A stretch of 64,000 bases of DNA, taken from contig CBDCVQ010000012.1 of the NCBI GenBank assembly GCA_965223165.1, positions 3,212-67,211 on the forward strand. Reading direction: 5' to 3'. Below, one piece after another: positions 18,338-27,269 of the stretch (positions are counted from its first letter, which is position 1; each line of letters starts with the position of its first letter). The notes beneath the pieces were generated by a model that did no database searches, was not told the origin of the DNA, and saw only the letters and a list, made by a program, of their open reading frames with translations. The position numbers were made by a program, and so were the translations under genes. This DNA is from JABDMH01 sp965223165 (GTDB lineage: Bacteria; Bacteroidota; Bacteroidia; Chitinophagales; Saprospiraceae).

Positions 18338-19585
18338 ATGAATGAAGCAATGTTTACTGCCAACAACTTGTGGATTCTAATCGCTGCCGTCCTGGTATTT
18401 GTGATGCACCTAGGATTTGCCACGCTGGAGGCTGGCTTCGTGCAGAAGAAGAATACAGTCAACATACTCTTTAAGAACAGCATGATCATCGCCATTGGGC
18501 TGATCACTTACTACCTGGTCGGATTCAATCTGATGTACCCCGACGAGCCGATCACCAGCTTCTTCGGTTTTGACGGGTTTGGACTCGCTATGCCAGAGGG
18601 CGCCGCCGGAGGCATCGATTGGGCCGATGGAAGCTACACGTATTGGACCGATTTTATCTTTCAGGCCATGTTTGCTGCCACCGGGGCCACGATTGTCAGT
18701 GGCGCCGTGGCAGAGCGGATGAAGCTCAATGCCTTCCTTCTCTTCACCCTTGTCTTCGTGGCTCTCTGCTATCCGATCACCGGTATGTGGAAGTGGGGAG
18801 CCGGCTGGCTCGATGCCAGAGGTTTCTATGATTTTGCCGGATCGACGCTGGTTCACTCCGTGGGTGGCTGGGCAGCGCTGGCATGCATCATTGTGCTAGG
18901 TGCTAGAAAAGGCAAGTACACGAGTAAAGGAATTCAGGCCATCCCAGGGCACAGTATGCCACTGGCCACGCTAGGTGTATTTATGCTCTGGTTTGGTTGG
19001 TTTGGCTTCAACGGTGGCTCCGTCTTGAGTGCTGACCCAGTGACGGTGTCATTGGTCTTTGTCACCACCTGCCTGGCAGCCGCGGGGGGAGCTGTGGGAG
19101 CCTTCTTCACCTCCTATGCCATGTTTAAGTCCCATGATCTATCGATGGTGCTCAATGGCATCTTGGGTGGATTGGTCGGTATCACCGCTGGGGCAGATCT
19201 CATGTCTCCTGCGGCGGCCATCATTATCGGCCTGATCGCCGGCATTATCATACCGCTGTCGGTCGTATTCTTTGACCGTACACTGAAGCTCGATGATCCG
19301 GTGGGAGCTACCTCCGTGCATCTGGTCTGTGGTATCTGGGGTACCTTGGCCGTGGGCATCTTTGGCACCATGGCCGGTTGGGCTCAGTTCTTAGAGCAAT
19401 TGATTGGCGTGGCAGCAATCGGGACATTCACCTTTGTCTTTGCTTTTGCCCTGATCAGTTTTCTCAAAGTGACCGTGGGTATTCGTGTCGAGGAGGCGGA
19501 AGAAGTCGAAGGATTGGACCTCGCCGAGCACGATATGTCGGCTTACTCGGAGAGCATCAAGAAATTATCCTACGCTGTCGACTAA
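18338..19585 (+). CDS. amt: Ammonium transporter (Amt/MEP/Rh family)
   Basis: Inner-membrane channel for ammonium/ammonia. The 415 residues contain about 11 hydrophobic segments. GFATLEAGFVQKKN is the early family motif, FAGSTLVHSVGGWAAL holds the first pore histidine (H173) and SVHLVCGIWGTLAVG the second (H328). The N-terminal extracytoplasmic start (NEAMFTANNLWILIAAVLVF) lacks a separate signal peptide. It follows the PII gene by 57 nt, and the pre-start sequence AAGAAATC is identical to that of the beta-barrel gene at 19853. Regulation by PII binding is inferred from linkage and from what is known of GlnK-AmtB. Confidence 0.96.
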   Translation: MNEAMFTANNLWILIAAVLVFVMHLGFATLEAGFVQKKNTVNILFKNSMIIAIGLITYYLVGFNLMYPDEPITSFFGFDGFGLAMPEGAAGGIDWADGSYTYWTDFIFQAMFAATGATIVSGAVAERMKLNAFLLFTLVFVALCYPITGMWKWGAGWLDARGFYDFAGSTLVHSVGGWAALACIIVLGARKGKYTSKGIQAIPGHSMPLATLGVFMLWFGWFGFNGGSVLSADPVTVSLVFVTTCLAAAGGAVGAFFTSYAMFKSHDLSMVLNGILGGLVGITAGADLMSPAAAIIIGLIAGIIIPLSVVFFDRTLKLDDPVGATSVHLVCGIWGTLAVGIFGTMAGWAQFLEQLIGVAAIGTFTFVFAFALISFLKVTVGIRVEEAEEVEGLDLAEHDMSAYSESIKKLSYAVD

Positions 19586-19781
19586 GAGATCTTTGCATTA
19601 GCTATGGTGAATAGTTCTAATAGGATCTGGTTGGCAGACGAGGCGCAAAACACAGACATAGCCGTAGCTATGACGAGGCTTTGCAACGAAGTATGCGGAC
19701 CAAAGACATTAGAATTAGCTACAAGATTTAACGCGAAACTCTACTAGCGCAACTAACGTAGCACCCTTTCAGCAAAAACGC

Positions 19782-19808
19782 GAGATGGGACTGTGGGGGT
19801 CCCATCTC
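19782..19808. other. 9-bp stem-loop between amt and the beta-barrel gene
   Basis: GAGATGGGA (19782-19790) pairs perfectly with 19800-19808 around a 9-nt loop. An A run, not a T run, follows on the plus strand, so it is not a canonical terminator for amt. It may partly terminate amt transcription or stabilise RNA ends. Confidence 0.5.
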
Positions 19809-19852
19809 ACTTACTCAAAAAAAATTACTAACGACTTCTAAATCAAGAAATC

Positions 19853-20968
19853 ATGATTAAAATACTACTCTTAAACAAAATAGCTCTGTGCCTTTGTTTT
19901 GCTCTGCTATGTACCGTAATGGTGGCTCAGGATGAGATGGCTGATGCCAGCACAGAAGACTCAGAAGAGTCACAGCTTTCGATATCTGGCTCGGTAGATG
20001 TCTATTACAAGTATGACTTCGCCGGATCAAGGGCAAGTGGTGCCAATATCAGCGGTGGGGAGAATTACACGTTCTTCGCCCCCGATCACAACTCGTTCTC
20101 CATTGGTATGGCCAATGTCATCCTGGAAAAATCCATCGGCAAAAGCTCTTTTGTCGCTGATCTGTCCTTTGGACAGCGAGGTGCCAGTTCATCCATACTG
20201 ACCCAGAATGCCGATGATGGTTCTTTTCACATTCAAAACCTGTATTTCACTCAGCAGTTATCTGAGAACGTGTCGGTCAGCGCGGGCTTCATGGGAACAT
20301 TCGTAGGTTACGAAGTGATCTCCCCTACCGCTAATTTCAACTACTCCACCTCGCACCTCTTCTCTTGGGGGCCATTCCAAAACGCGGGGGTTAAGTTTGA
20401 CTTTGCCCTTTCTGACAAGGTGGGGTTCATGGTGGGCCTCTTCAACGATTGGAATGCCTATACGGACTTCACCTCCAGCAAGGACATCGGCATGCAGTTG
20501 TCTTACAGCCCTACAGACGGGACGGACTTGTACCTGAACTTCATCACGGGTGAGCAGAGTGGTACCGAGATCGATCTGACAGCAGGCTTTCAATTTGCCG
20601 ACAATTTCTATCTGGGTCTGAACGCTGCCACCTATAGTGCTGGTGATGGATCCTTGTTTGGCGGAGGAGATTCGGGTTTCTCGGGCATTGCCTTGTATCC
20701 GCAGTTGACGGTCAGTGACAATCTGGCGCTGGGCCTACGTGGGGAGCTATTCTCTGAGAAGGAGATCAACGACATCTTTGCCGGAGACTACTCCGACAAG
20801 GCCTCCGTCTTCTCGTTGACTTTTTCGGCCAGTATCAAGAGTGGACCGCTCACTTTCATTCCAGAACTCCGATTTGACACTGGTTCAGAAGACATCTACA
20901 TTGACTCAGATGGTGCTGCTATCGGCTCGGCCTCACAGTTTCTGATCGCAGCTGTCTATGGCTTTTAA
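19853..20968 (+). CDS. Outer-membrane beta-barrel (porin-like) protein of the nitrogen cluster
   Basis: The 371-residue protein has a signal peptide (cleavage near VMVAQ), an acidic linker (DEMADASTEDSEES) and then alternating hydrophobic/polar strands rich in Gly, Tyr and Phe, ending in FLIAAVYGF with a terminal aromatic residue, as in outer-membrane barrels. About 14-16 strands seem likely by eye. It sits between amt and glutamine synthetase on the same strand and shares the AAGAAATC pre-start sequence with amt, so a role in uptake of nitrogen compounds is a reasonable inference; the substrate is unknown. It resembles Bacteroidota proteins annotated as 'porin' or 'outer membrane beta-barrel protein'. 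Confidence 0.8.
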   Translation: MIKILLLNKIALCLCFALLCTVMVAQDEMADASTEDSEESQLSISGSVDVYYKYDFAGSRASGANISGGENYTFFAPDHNSFSIGMANVILEKSIGKSSFVADLSFGQRGASSSILTQNADDGSFHIQNLYFTQQLSENVSVSAGFMGTFVGYEVISPTANFNYSTSHLFSWGPFQNAGVKFDFALSDKVGFMVGLFNDWNAYTDFTSSKDIGMQLSYSPTDGTDLYLNFITGEQSGTEIDLTAGFQFADNFYLGLNAATYSAGDGSLFGGGDSGFSGIALYPQLTVSDNLALGLRGELFSEKEINDIFAGDYSDKASVFSLTFSASIKSGPLTFIPELRFDTGSEDIYIDSDGAAIGSASQFLIAAVYGF

Positions 20969-21144
20969 GAGATCGGCTTCTAGAAATCACAAATAGGATA
21001 TATTTAAACAACTAATAAGCAATCTGTTACAGTTGGTAAGCCGTCCTTAGAAATGGCAAAATTTCTTGTAATTCCATCGGGAAAAAGACGGGACGAAAGT
21101 AATTTTGCTCCTTGATTGCAAAAACCTGAATTAAATCTGATCTA

Positions 21145-22167
21145 ATGGCAAAGAGTAAGCTCGAATACATTTGGCTGGACGGGAACCAGCCCACGCAAAA
21201 GTTGCGTAGCAAGACCAAAATCGTGGAAGACTTCAGTGGTAAGGTGGAGGATGCACCTATGTGGTCTTTCGACGGTAGCTCCACCCAGCAGGCAGTAGGA
21301 AGTTCTTCGGACTGTCTCTTGAAGCCGGTGGCTATCTTTCCCGATCCCGCACGTAAGAATGGCTTCTTGGTCATGACTGAGGTGCTGAATGCGGATGGAT
21401 CACCCCATGAGACGAACGCCAGAGCGACCATCGATGACGATGACAACGACTTCTGGTTTGGATTTGAGCAAGAGTATTTTCTCTGGGATCTGGACACCAA
21501 TCTACCCCTAGGATTTCCCGTAGCCGGATACCCTGCTCCCCAGGGACCGTACTACTGCTCCGTCGGTGCAGGTAATACCTATGGAAGAGAGATCATTGAG
21601 GAGCACCTGGATCTATGTCTGGAGGCTGGCTTAAATGTCGAGGGCATCAATGCTGAGGTAGCTGCCGGACAATGGGAATTTCAGACTTTTGCCAAGGGCG
21701 GTAAGAACGCCGGCGACATCACCTGGGTGGCCAGATATCTGCTCGAACGAACCGCGGAGAAATATGGTGTCGGAATCAACTGGGAGCCCAAGCCGGTCAA
21801 AGGCGACTGGAACGGCTCCGGTATGCACTGCAACTTCTCCAACTCAACGCTGCGTACGGCAGGATCCAAGGGTGTGTATGACACGATCTGCCAAGGATTT
21901 CAGCCTTTCATCGCCGAGCACATTGCCGTCTACGGAGCCGACAATGATCAGCGACTGACCGGAGCGCATGAGACACAATCCATCGACAAATTCAGCTATG
22001 GTGTATCCGACCGCGGAGCTTCCATCAGGATCCCGATCGCTACCGTGGAAAACGGCTGGAATGGATGGTTGGAAGATCGTCGACCGGCATCCAACGCGGA
22101 TCCGTACAAGGTGTCCGCACGAATCATACAAACGGTAAAAGCCACCGTGCTGGAGGCCGTATCATAA
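21145..22167 (+). CDS. glnII: Glutamine synthetase type II (eukaryote-like)
   Basis: It forms glutamine from glutamate, ammonia and ATP. At 340 residues it is far shorter than GSI (about 470) or GSIII (about 700) and carries GSII motifs: WSFDGSST at the N-terminus, FWFGFEQEYFLW, GAGNTYGREIIEEHLD, VKGDWNGSGMHCNFS and YGVSDRGASIRIP. GSII lacks the adenylylation tyrosine of GSI, so this enzyme would not be controlled by GlnE. It is preceded by a 176-bp spacer with a TAATTTTG box at 21100 but no clear -33 partner. It ends at a strong terminator. Together with PII, Amt and the barrel protein it forms an ammonium uptake and assimilation block. Confidence 0.94.
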   Translation: MAKSKLEYIWLDGNQPTQKLRSKTKIVEDFSGKVEDAPMWSFDGSSTQQAVGSSSDCLLKPVAIFPDPARKNGFLVMTEVLNADGSPHETNARATIDDDDNDFWFGFEQEYFLWDLDTNLPLGFPVAGYPAPQGPYYCSVGAGNTYGREIIEEHLDLCLEAGLNVEGINAEVAAGQWEFQTFAKGGKNAGDITWVARYLLERTAEKYGVGINWEPKPVKGDWNGSGMHCNFSNSTLRTAGSKGVYDTICQGFQPFIAEHIAVYGADNDQRLTGAHETQSIDKFSYGVSDRGASIRIPIATVENGWNGWLEDRRPASNADPYKVSARIIQTVKATVLEAVS

Positions 22168-22192
22168 GCTATCTGTAGGAATAAATTAGGAG

Positions 22193-22231
22193 AATCGTCA
22201 CCAGCGTTTGTCTGGTGGCGATTTTCTTTTT
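22193..22231 (+). terminator. Rho-independent terminator after glutamine synthetase
   Basis: A 12-bp stem (22193-22204 with 22212-22223, one G-U pair) and a 7-nt loop are followed by TTCTTTTT. It lies 26 nt after the stop codon. Confidence 0.9.
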
Positions 22232-22244
22232 GGGGTAGTTTGGA

Positions 22245-22252
22245 TACTTTTG
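22245..22252 (+). promoter_or_regulatory. Candidate -7 box very close to the next start codon
   Basis: TACTTTTG fits TAnnTTTG and ends only 4 nt before the ATG at 22257. If used, transcription would begin at or near the start codon, giving a leaderless mRNA. The only TTTG upstream (22229-22232) is at an unusually short distance. Confidence 0.35.
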
Positions 22253-22256
22253 GTCC

Positions 22257-24338
22257 ATGCGCACCCCTGCCTGCCTTCTGCTCTGTTGGCTCATCCCCAC
22301 CTTGCTCTTATTTGCCCAACTGGACGACACCCCTGTCCTTCCCCACGCCCTCCAGAATCAGATTGAGGCCTTTCTGGAAAATCAGGAAGAAGACACAGAA
22401 TTTGACTTCAATACACTTGGAGAACTCCTGCAACAGCGCCTGGCTGACCCCCTGGACCTCAACACAGTCCATCGAGAAGACCTAGAAGAGTTGGGACTGC
22501 TCAGCGACGTGCAAATCGCCGATTTCTATTATTACCGGTCCCGGCTGGGACCATTCATATCCCTCCATGAGCTGCAAGCCATAGGTTCGTTTGACCTCCC
22601 TACGATCGAAGTGCTCAGACCCTTTGTCACCCTGCAGTCAAGGGGCAGCTTGATGGGGCAGACGCGTGCAGGAGTAAGAGATGGAGAGAATGAGATCTAC
22701 ACCCGCTGGACCCGTGTCATCCAAGAGCAGCGAGGCTATCAGCCGCCGTCAGAGGACAGGCCGCCTCGCTACGCAGGAGATCCTAATCAACTCTACGTGC
22801 GGTTTCGCCACCGGCGCGGCACCAAATTGAGCTATGGACTGACCCTGGAAAAGGATCCCGGGGAAAGACTCTTCACGGCCTCCACCCCACCCGGATTTGA
22901 CTTCACCAGCCTACACGCCTACTTTCGAGATCTCTCCCCCACAGTCAAATACCTAGCCCTGGGCGACTATGCCATCAGTCTAGGGCAGGGATTAGTCATG
23001 CATTCCGGTTTTGGCAGAGGTAAGAGTGCCTTCGTCACGCAAATAAAAAGAGGTGGACGCACGATCCGGCCGTACACCTCCGTGAGCGAATCCACCTATC
23101 TGCGCGGCGTCGCCACCACCTTGCAATGGCAACCCTGGCAACTGACCCTTTTTGCGTCGCAGGCACAACGAGATGCCAATGTGTCCGTCGACAGCCTGGG
23201 CCCATCGGAGACCAACCAACATTTCACGTCACTTCCGCTTTCCGGATTGCACCGTACCGCAGCCGAGCGCGAGGACAAAGGTGCCGTGCGTCAGCGCGTG
23301 GCCGGGGGCCAAATAGCTTTTCGCCGCAGAGGTCTGGATGTAGGCCTCAACCTCCTATACAATCATTTCGACCAGCCCTTCCAGCGCGCACCCCTACCCT
23401 ATAATCGATTTCACTTTGCCGGCCGGGAGCTGCTCAATCTCAGCCTGAATTATACCTATCTCTACAAGAACTTTCACTTTTTCGGAGAAACGGCTGCCTC
23501 GGACAATGGCGCCTTCGCCACGGTCCATGGACTCTTGTTGAGCCTGAGTCGTTATGTAGACCTGGCACTGCACTATCGCAATATCTCCCAGGCATATCAC
23601 GCAATCCAGGCCAATCCCTTCTTGGAGTCCTCACAGGCGATCAACGAGCGGGGCTTCTACCTCGGACTAAAGGTCAAGCTGAACCCCACCTACTGGTTCA
23701 GTATCTATGCCGACCGTTGGAGGCACCCCTGGCTACGGTTCTCCGTGGATGCTCCCTCGCTCGGTCAGGAATACTTCATCCGCATTACCCACTACCAGAA
23801 AAGAAAACTGCTCGCCTATCTACAATATCGCCATGAGCGAAAGGGGATCAATCGCAGGGAAGAGGGAGACAAGCACAATCGCATCCGTCATCGCGAGAAG
23901 AACCATCTACGGATGCATATCAATCATCAAATCTCCCCACAATTGGAGTTGCGCCATCGCTTGGAATGGAGTTGGGTGATGGAAGGCCACGGACCATCGG
24001 ATCTGGGCTTTATGATCTATCAAGATGTCATCTTCAAGTCTCTATCCTCTCCCCTTTCCTTTACGGCGAGAGTGGCCTATTTCGACACCGATTCTTATGA
24101 TGCCCGGATCTATGCCTATGAGAATGACATCCTTTCCAGCTTCTCTATTCCTGCTTATTTCAGGCAAGGCATGCGCTACTACCTCAATATCCGCTATCGG
24201 CTGAACAAACGCACCACCCTCGAAGGCCGCTGGGAAGAAACACGCCTGCGTCATGAAGATCAGATCGGCAGTGGCAATGACCAGATACAGGGTAACATCC
24301 GATCGAAATGCAAATTGCAGTTGCGCTATGCCTTCTAG
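22257..24338 (+). CDS. Helix-hairpin-helix protein with outer-membrane-type C-terminal region
   Basis: The 693-residue product has a signal peptide (MRTPACLLLCWLIPTLLLFAQ). Residues about 60-125 resemble a ComEA-like helix-hairpin-helix pair: DPLDLNTVHREDLEELGLLS followed by SLHELQAIGSFDLPTIEVLRP. The remaining 550 residues are rich in aromatic, beta-strand-like segments with short turns (YLALGDYAISLGQGLVMHSG, RYYLNIRYRL) and end in KLQLRYAF, with a terminal phenylalanine, as in outer-membrane barrels. Such HhH-plus-barrel proteins occur in Bacteroidota without a proven role; involvement in DNA or envelope processes is only a guess from the HhH. It starts 25 nt after the glutamine synthetase terminator and is convergent with the transporter group. 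Confidence 0.8.
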   Translation: MRTPACLLLCWLIPTLLLFAQLDDTPVLPHALQNQIEAFLENQEEDTEFDFNTLGELLQQRLADPLDLNTVHREDLEELGLLSDVQIADFYYYRSRLGPFISLHELQAIGSFDLPTIEVLRPFVTLQSRGSLMGQTRAGVRDGENEIYTRWTRVIQEQRGYQPPSEDRPPRYAGDPNQLYVRFRHRRGTKLSYGLTLEKDPGERLFTASTPPGFDFTSLHAYFRDLSPTVKYLALGDYAISLGQGLVMHSGFGRGKSAFVTQIKRGGRTIRPYTSVSESTYLRGVATTLQWQPWQLTLFASQAQRDANVSVDSLGPSETNQHFTSLPLSGLHRTAAEREDKGAVRQRVAGGQIAFRRRGLDVGLNLLYNHFDQPFQRAPLPYNRFHFAGRELLNLSLNYTYLYKNFHFFGETAASDNGAFATVHGLLLSLSRYVDLALHYRNISQAYHAIQANPFLESSQAINERGFYLGLKVKLNPTYWFSIYADRWRHPWLRFSVDAPSLGQEYFIRITHYQKRKLLAYLQYRHERKGINRREEGDKHNRIRHREKNHLRMHINHQISPQLELRHRLEWSWVMEGHGPSDLGFMIYQDVIFKSLSSPLSFTARVAYFDTDSYDARIYAYENDILSSFSIPAYFRQGMRYYLNIRYRLNKRTTLEGRWEETRLRHEDQIGSGNDQIQGNIRSKCKLQLRYAF

Positions 24339-24373
24339 AAACCAGCCGCCAAGCCTCCCCGCCTACCGTTGAC

Positions 24374-24586
24374 CTACTTAGCGTGCTTTAGATAAAGGTA
24401 GGCCTCCAGGGCATGCTCGCTCTCGGAATAGAAGAGTGCTCCGGGGTCAATATCCAACGCACGGGTAGTATCCAACAGTCGCTGAGGGTAAAGGCGCGGA
24501 TGGAGATAGGACCACGCTACGAGCACAAGCCCGAGCAGGATGAGGGACCCGATCAATCTCCCGTACCGACCCGCTTGTCTTTTCAT
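24374..24586 (-). CDS. Small membrane-anchored protein downstream of YeiH-type transporter
   Basis: The 70-residue protein has one membrane segment (about 11-26, LIGSLILLGLVLVAWSYL) after a basic start (MKRQAGRYGR) and a short acidic-polar tail (DPGALFYSESEHALEAYLYLKHAK). Its ATG lies 2 nt after the transporter stop codon, and the stop overlaps the likely ribosome-binding GAGG, which indicates translational coupling. Function is unknown; the tight coupling suggests an accessory subunit of the transporter. Confidence 0.7.
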   Translation of the reverse strand: MKRQAGRYGRLIGSLILLGLVLVAWSYLHPRLYPQRLLDTTRALDIDPGALFYSESEHALEAYLYLKHAK

Positions 24587-24588
24587 CC

Positions 24589-26289
24589 TCAGATATTTTC
24601 AGTGATGTGAGGAAAGACTAGGTAAAACATGATGTATGCCATCAGCAAAGTCAATCCCAAATTGAGGGCCTGTCCCGACAAATAAAGAATCAACGGTTTT
24701 CCGCCACTGAAGTGCTTTTTGAGCTCGCGAAAATTGGTCGAAAGGCCGATGCTCACAAAGGCCAGACAAAACAGCCAACCACGCAGATTCTTGGTAAATC
24801 CGCCGATCACCCCCTGATCGATCATGGCATGGGCCAGGTCACTTTGCAGCGAAGCATAAATCACCGAAAACAAGATAGACGCTCCGATGAATCCGAGGAT
24901 AAACTTGGGGAAGCGCCTCCAGATCTCACCCCACCCAATTTCGACACCCTCCTCGGCACCGGATAGGCGACTGAAGTAGATGGCCACTCCGAAGGCGATG
25001 ATGCCAATGAGAATATTCTGGATCATCTTAATGGTGGCGGCTACGTTGAGTGCATCGTCACCCAGAAAGGCCCCTGCTGCTACGACAGCCCCCGTAGCGT
25101 CGATCGTACCCCCGATCCAGGCGCCACCCAACACCTCCGGCAGGCCCATCGCATTGATGACGATCGGAAGTACAATCATCATGATGGACGTAAATACCAT
25201 CGAGAGGCCCACTGCCAATGTCAATTCCTCCTTCGTCGCCTTGGATGCCGCTGCCGTCGCTACGGCGGCACTTACGCCGCACACAGACATATCGGCGGAG
25301 ATGGTAATGTTGAGGGTCTTGGAGGAGATCTTAAGCACCTTTTGACCAAACCAGTAGGTGCTAACCAGCACGATCGGTGTCACTAGCCAGGCCACAAAGA
25401 TACCGGGAAGGCCAATGGCCAAAATCTTTCCGAAGAGGATCTCGGCTCCTAGCAGCACCAGGCCGGTCTTGATAAATAGCTCGGTTTCTAAGGCTGGCTT
25501 TATCCAGGCCGGCGTGTCCACGGTATTGCTAATGATCAGCCCGAGCAGAATGGCCCAAGCGGCGTATCCCACGCCTGCGGCCTTCATGCTGGCCTGCCCT
25601 GCGAGAAAAAACGACACCGTTCCGATGAGGAAGACCCCAACGAACCCCAGGGCAAAAGCCGTCATCGAATGTCCTCGCCAAGCCTTACTCAGGCCAAATA
25701 ACAAGGCCAACAGGACAAATAGCATAAGCAGTGTGCCCCATCTACTGTAAGACTTCGTTTCTGCCTTTTTCTTGGCTCCTGCCATGGCCTTCTTGGACTG
25801 ATACCATTCGTCAATTGCGCCTTCCGCATGCTCGTTCTTGCTGACATCCCGAAAATTGTGCGCTCGTGCCGCGTTCTGCAGGCGGATGGCCTCCACCCTC
25901 AGCGCCGCTACCCGGGCTGCCGCCTCCTGATATGGGGTGGTTGCACCGTCCCTGATCTGCCGCGCCGCTTCCTCACTCAAGGAGAAGCTAGCCCATGGAT
26001 TGTCCGTCCAGCTCCCAGGTTTACCCGTGAGACGCTTGAGAAAGCTGCCTATCGGATGCTTGGCAGCCTGTATCGTCTTCAGTCGGTCAAAGGCCTCGTA
26101 CCATTCCACCGTCTTCAGCTCTTGCACATCCTCCATGGTCCTGAGAGCAGCACTGGCCTCCTCTACTTGGGCCTTAGTATCCCCGCCAGCGGCCAAGAAG
26201 AAAAGGAGTAGAGAGGCAAGCAGCAGAGAGGCACCCAGCACTAACACGGAGAAATCTTCCGTCATCTTAAAGGAGTTGCCGTCAGGCAT
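24589..26289 (-). CDS. YeiH-type putative sulfate/anion exporter with long N-terminal extension
   Basis: Residues about 215-566 match the YeiH/UPF0324 (Cons_hypoth698) family of inner-membrane proteins, often annotated as putative sulfate exporters. Typical segments are LLGLIISN, FIKTGLVLLGAEILFG, SADMSVCGVSAAVATAAA, GGAWIGGTIDATGAVVAAG and FVSIGLSTNFRELKK. Unlike the usual 320-350-residue members it has about 200 extra N-terminal residues: one membrane segment (about 12-34), a charged, helical soluble region of about 145 residues, then further membrane segments. It is the upstream partner of the small protein at 24374 and lies downstream of rhodanese and ArsR genes on the same strand. The transported anion is not established for the family. 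Confidence 0.88.
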   Translation of the reverse strand: MPDGNSFKMTEDFSVLVLGASLLLASLLLFFLAAGGDTKAQVEEASAALRTMEDVQELKTVEWYEAFDRLKTIQAAKHPIGSFLKRLTGKPGSWTDNPWASFSLSEEAARQIRDGATTPYQEAAARVAALRVEAIRLQNAARAHNFRDVSKNEHAEGAIDEWYQSKKAMAGAKKKAETKSYSRWGTLLMLFVLLALLFGLSKAWRGHSMTAFALGFVGVFLIGTVSFFLAGQASMKAAGVGYAAWAILLGLIISNTVDTPAWIKPALETELFIKTGLVLLGAEILFGKILAIGLPGIFVAWLVTPIVLVSTYWFGQKVLKISSKTLNITISADMSVCGVSAAVATAAASKATKEELTLAVGLSMVFTSIMMIVLPIVINAMGLPEVLGGAWIGGTIDATGAVVAAGAFLGDDALNVAATIKMIQNILIGIIAFGVAIYFSRLSGAEEGVEIGWGEIWRRFPKFILGFIGASILFSVIYASLQSDLAHAMIDQGVIGGFTKNLRGWLFCLAFVSIGLSTNFRELKKHFSGGKPLILYLSGQALNLGLTLLMAYIMFYLVFPHITENI

Positions 26290-26520
26290 AGCTGAATCGA
26301 GGGTTGGTCTTTGAAAAGCAGCAAAGCTCCGAAGCCTTGCCTGCGGTCAAGATAGCAAGAAATCCTCCGGTCAATGTCATTCGAGCTCCCCAAAAAAATG
26401 GCGGGAATCCGGCAAACTTCGAGGGGACGCCTAAGTGTTTGGCAACCCTCTCGATTGCTGCTGCTACTCTATAATCCTACCAAAGCGAAGAGAATCCTGC
26501 GGTGCCGAACCAGTCACACC

Positions 26521-26895
26521 TTATTGCGGAGCTCCTGCCAGTTCTGTGAAGACCTCTTTCCAGGCAGCGAGACCACCGTCCAGGTTTATGACATGATTGA
26601 AACCCCAGTTTTTCATCAATACGCCAGTCCGCACACTGCGTCGCCCGCTCCGGCAGTAGAGGAGATAGGTAGCCTCTCGGTCCAAATCCTCCAGCGCATC
26701 CAGAAATCCTGGGCCCAGATAGTCCAGATGCAGAGATCCCTCCAGACGGTATGTCTGCACTTCTTCGGAGGTTCGGACATCGATGAGCACGACGCCCTCG
26801 CGTCCTTCGAGCATCTCCTTAAAGGCCACGGGATCGAGGTTGACCAGCGAAGACTTTAGCAACTGCCAACGCGGCATCTCACAATGGGCATCCAT
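26521..26895 (-). CDS. Single-domain rhodanese-like sulfurtransferase
   Basis: The 124-residue protein has the rhodanese fold. VVLIDVRTSEEVQTYRLEGS is the CH2A-like segment, and the active-site loop YCRSGRRSVRTG holds the catalytic cysteine with the CRSGxRS form typical of GlpE/PspE-like sulfurtransferases. LDGGLAAWKE is the usual C-terminal motif. No signal peptide is visible; the first 10-20 residues could be shortened if the ATG of MPRW is used. It lies 42 bp downstream of the ArsR gene and 231 bp before the transporter, all on the minus strand. This fits persulfide or sulfane-sulfur handling in the cytoplasm. Confidence 0.9.
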   Translation of the reverse strand: MDAHCEMPRWQLLKSSLVNLDPVAFKEMLEGREGVVLIDVRTSEEVQTYRLEGSLHLDYLGPGFLDALEDLDREATYLLYCRSGRRSVRTGVLMKNWGFNHVINLDGGLAAWKEVFTELAGAPQ

Positions 26896-26937
26896 ACATA
26901 TCCAACTTAGTGATAAATAGCAGCTGAGGCATCAGCC

Positions 26938-27258
26938 CTACATGTTGCATTGGCAATTTTCCAGACACTCTATGATCAGCGAGACGTCCCTCTCCTTCAA
27001 AGAATAGAGCATACTTCGACCATCCCGCTTGACACTGAGCAACCCCTTCAGACGCATGTTCTGCAAGTGGTGCGAGGTGAGCGACTGCTCGGAACCCAAC
27101 ATCTGACAGATAGCGGTGACCGATAGGCGCGGGTGCTGTTCCAGGAGGTGAATGATACCCAACCTTAGTGGGTGCGCCACCGTCTTCAGGATATATGCGA
27201 TACGCTCGAGCTTTTCCGCTTCCTTTTCATTGAGCACCGGTTGGACATTCTGATCCAT
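26938..27258 (-). CDS. ArsR-family winged-helix regulator
   Basis: From the ATG at 27258 (MDQNVQPVLNEKEAEKLERI) the product has 106 residues; an ATG at 27375 would add 39 residues that read like noncoding sequence. ILKTVAHPLRLGIIHLLEQ and the recognition region SEQSLTSHHLQNMRLKGLL are characteristic of ArsR/SmtB repressors. Cysteines lie in the helix before recognition (AICQMLG) and at the C-terminus (ECLENCQCNM), so metal or thiol/persulfide sensing is possible. With rhodanese and a YeiH-type transporter downstream, sulfur-responsive control similar in logic to BigR/SqrR is an inference; the cysteine positions have not been matched to those proteins. Confidence 0.88.
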   Translation of the reverse strand: MDQNVQPVLNEKEAEKLERIAYILKTVAHPLRLGIIHLLEQHPRLSVTAICQMLGSEQSLTSHHLQNMRLKGLLSVKRDGRSMLYSLKERDVSLIIECLENCQCNM

Positions 27259-27269
27259 ATTGTAAATAT
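27257..27269. promoter_or_regulatory. Possible ArsR operator
   Basis: ATATT-GTA-AATAT is a perfect inverted repeat that overlaps the start codon of the ArsR gene. Its position would suit autoregulation, but it is short and AT-rich, so chance is possible. Confidence 0.3.

Noticed and set aside
19782..19808. Hairpin as a true terminator of amt
   Set aside because: It is followed by an A run instead of a T run on the plus strand; kept only as a stem-loop.
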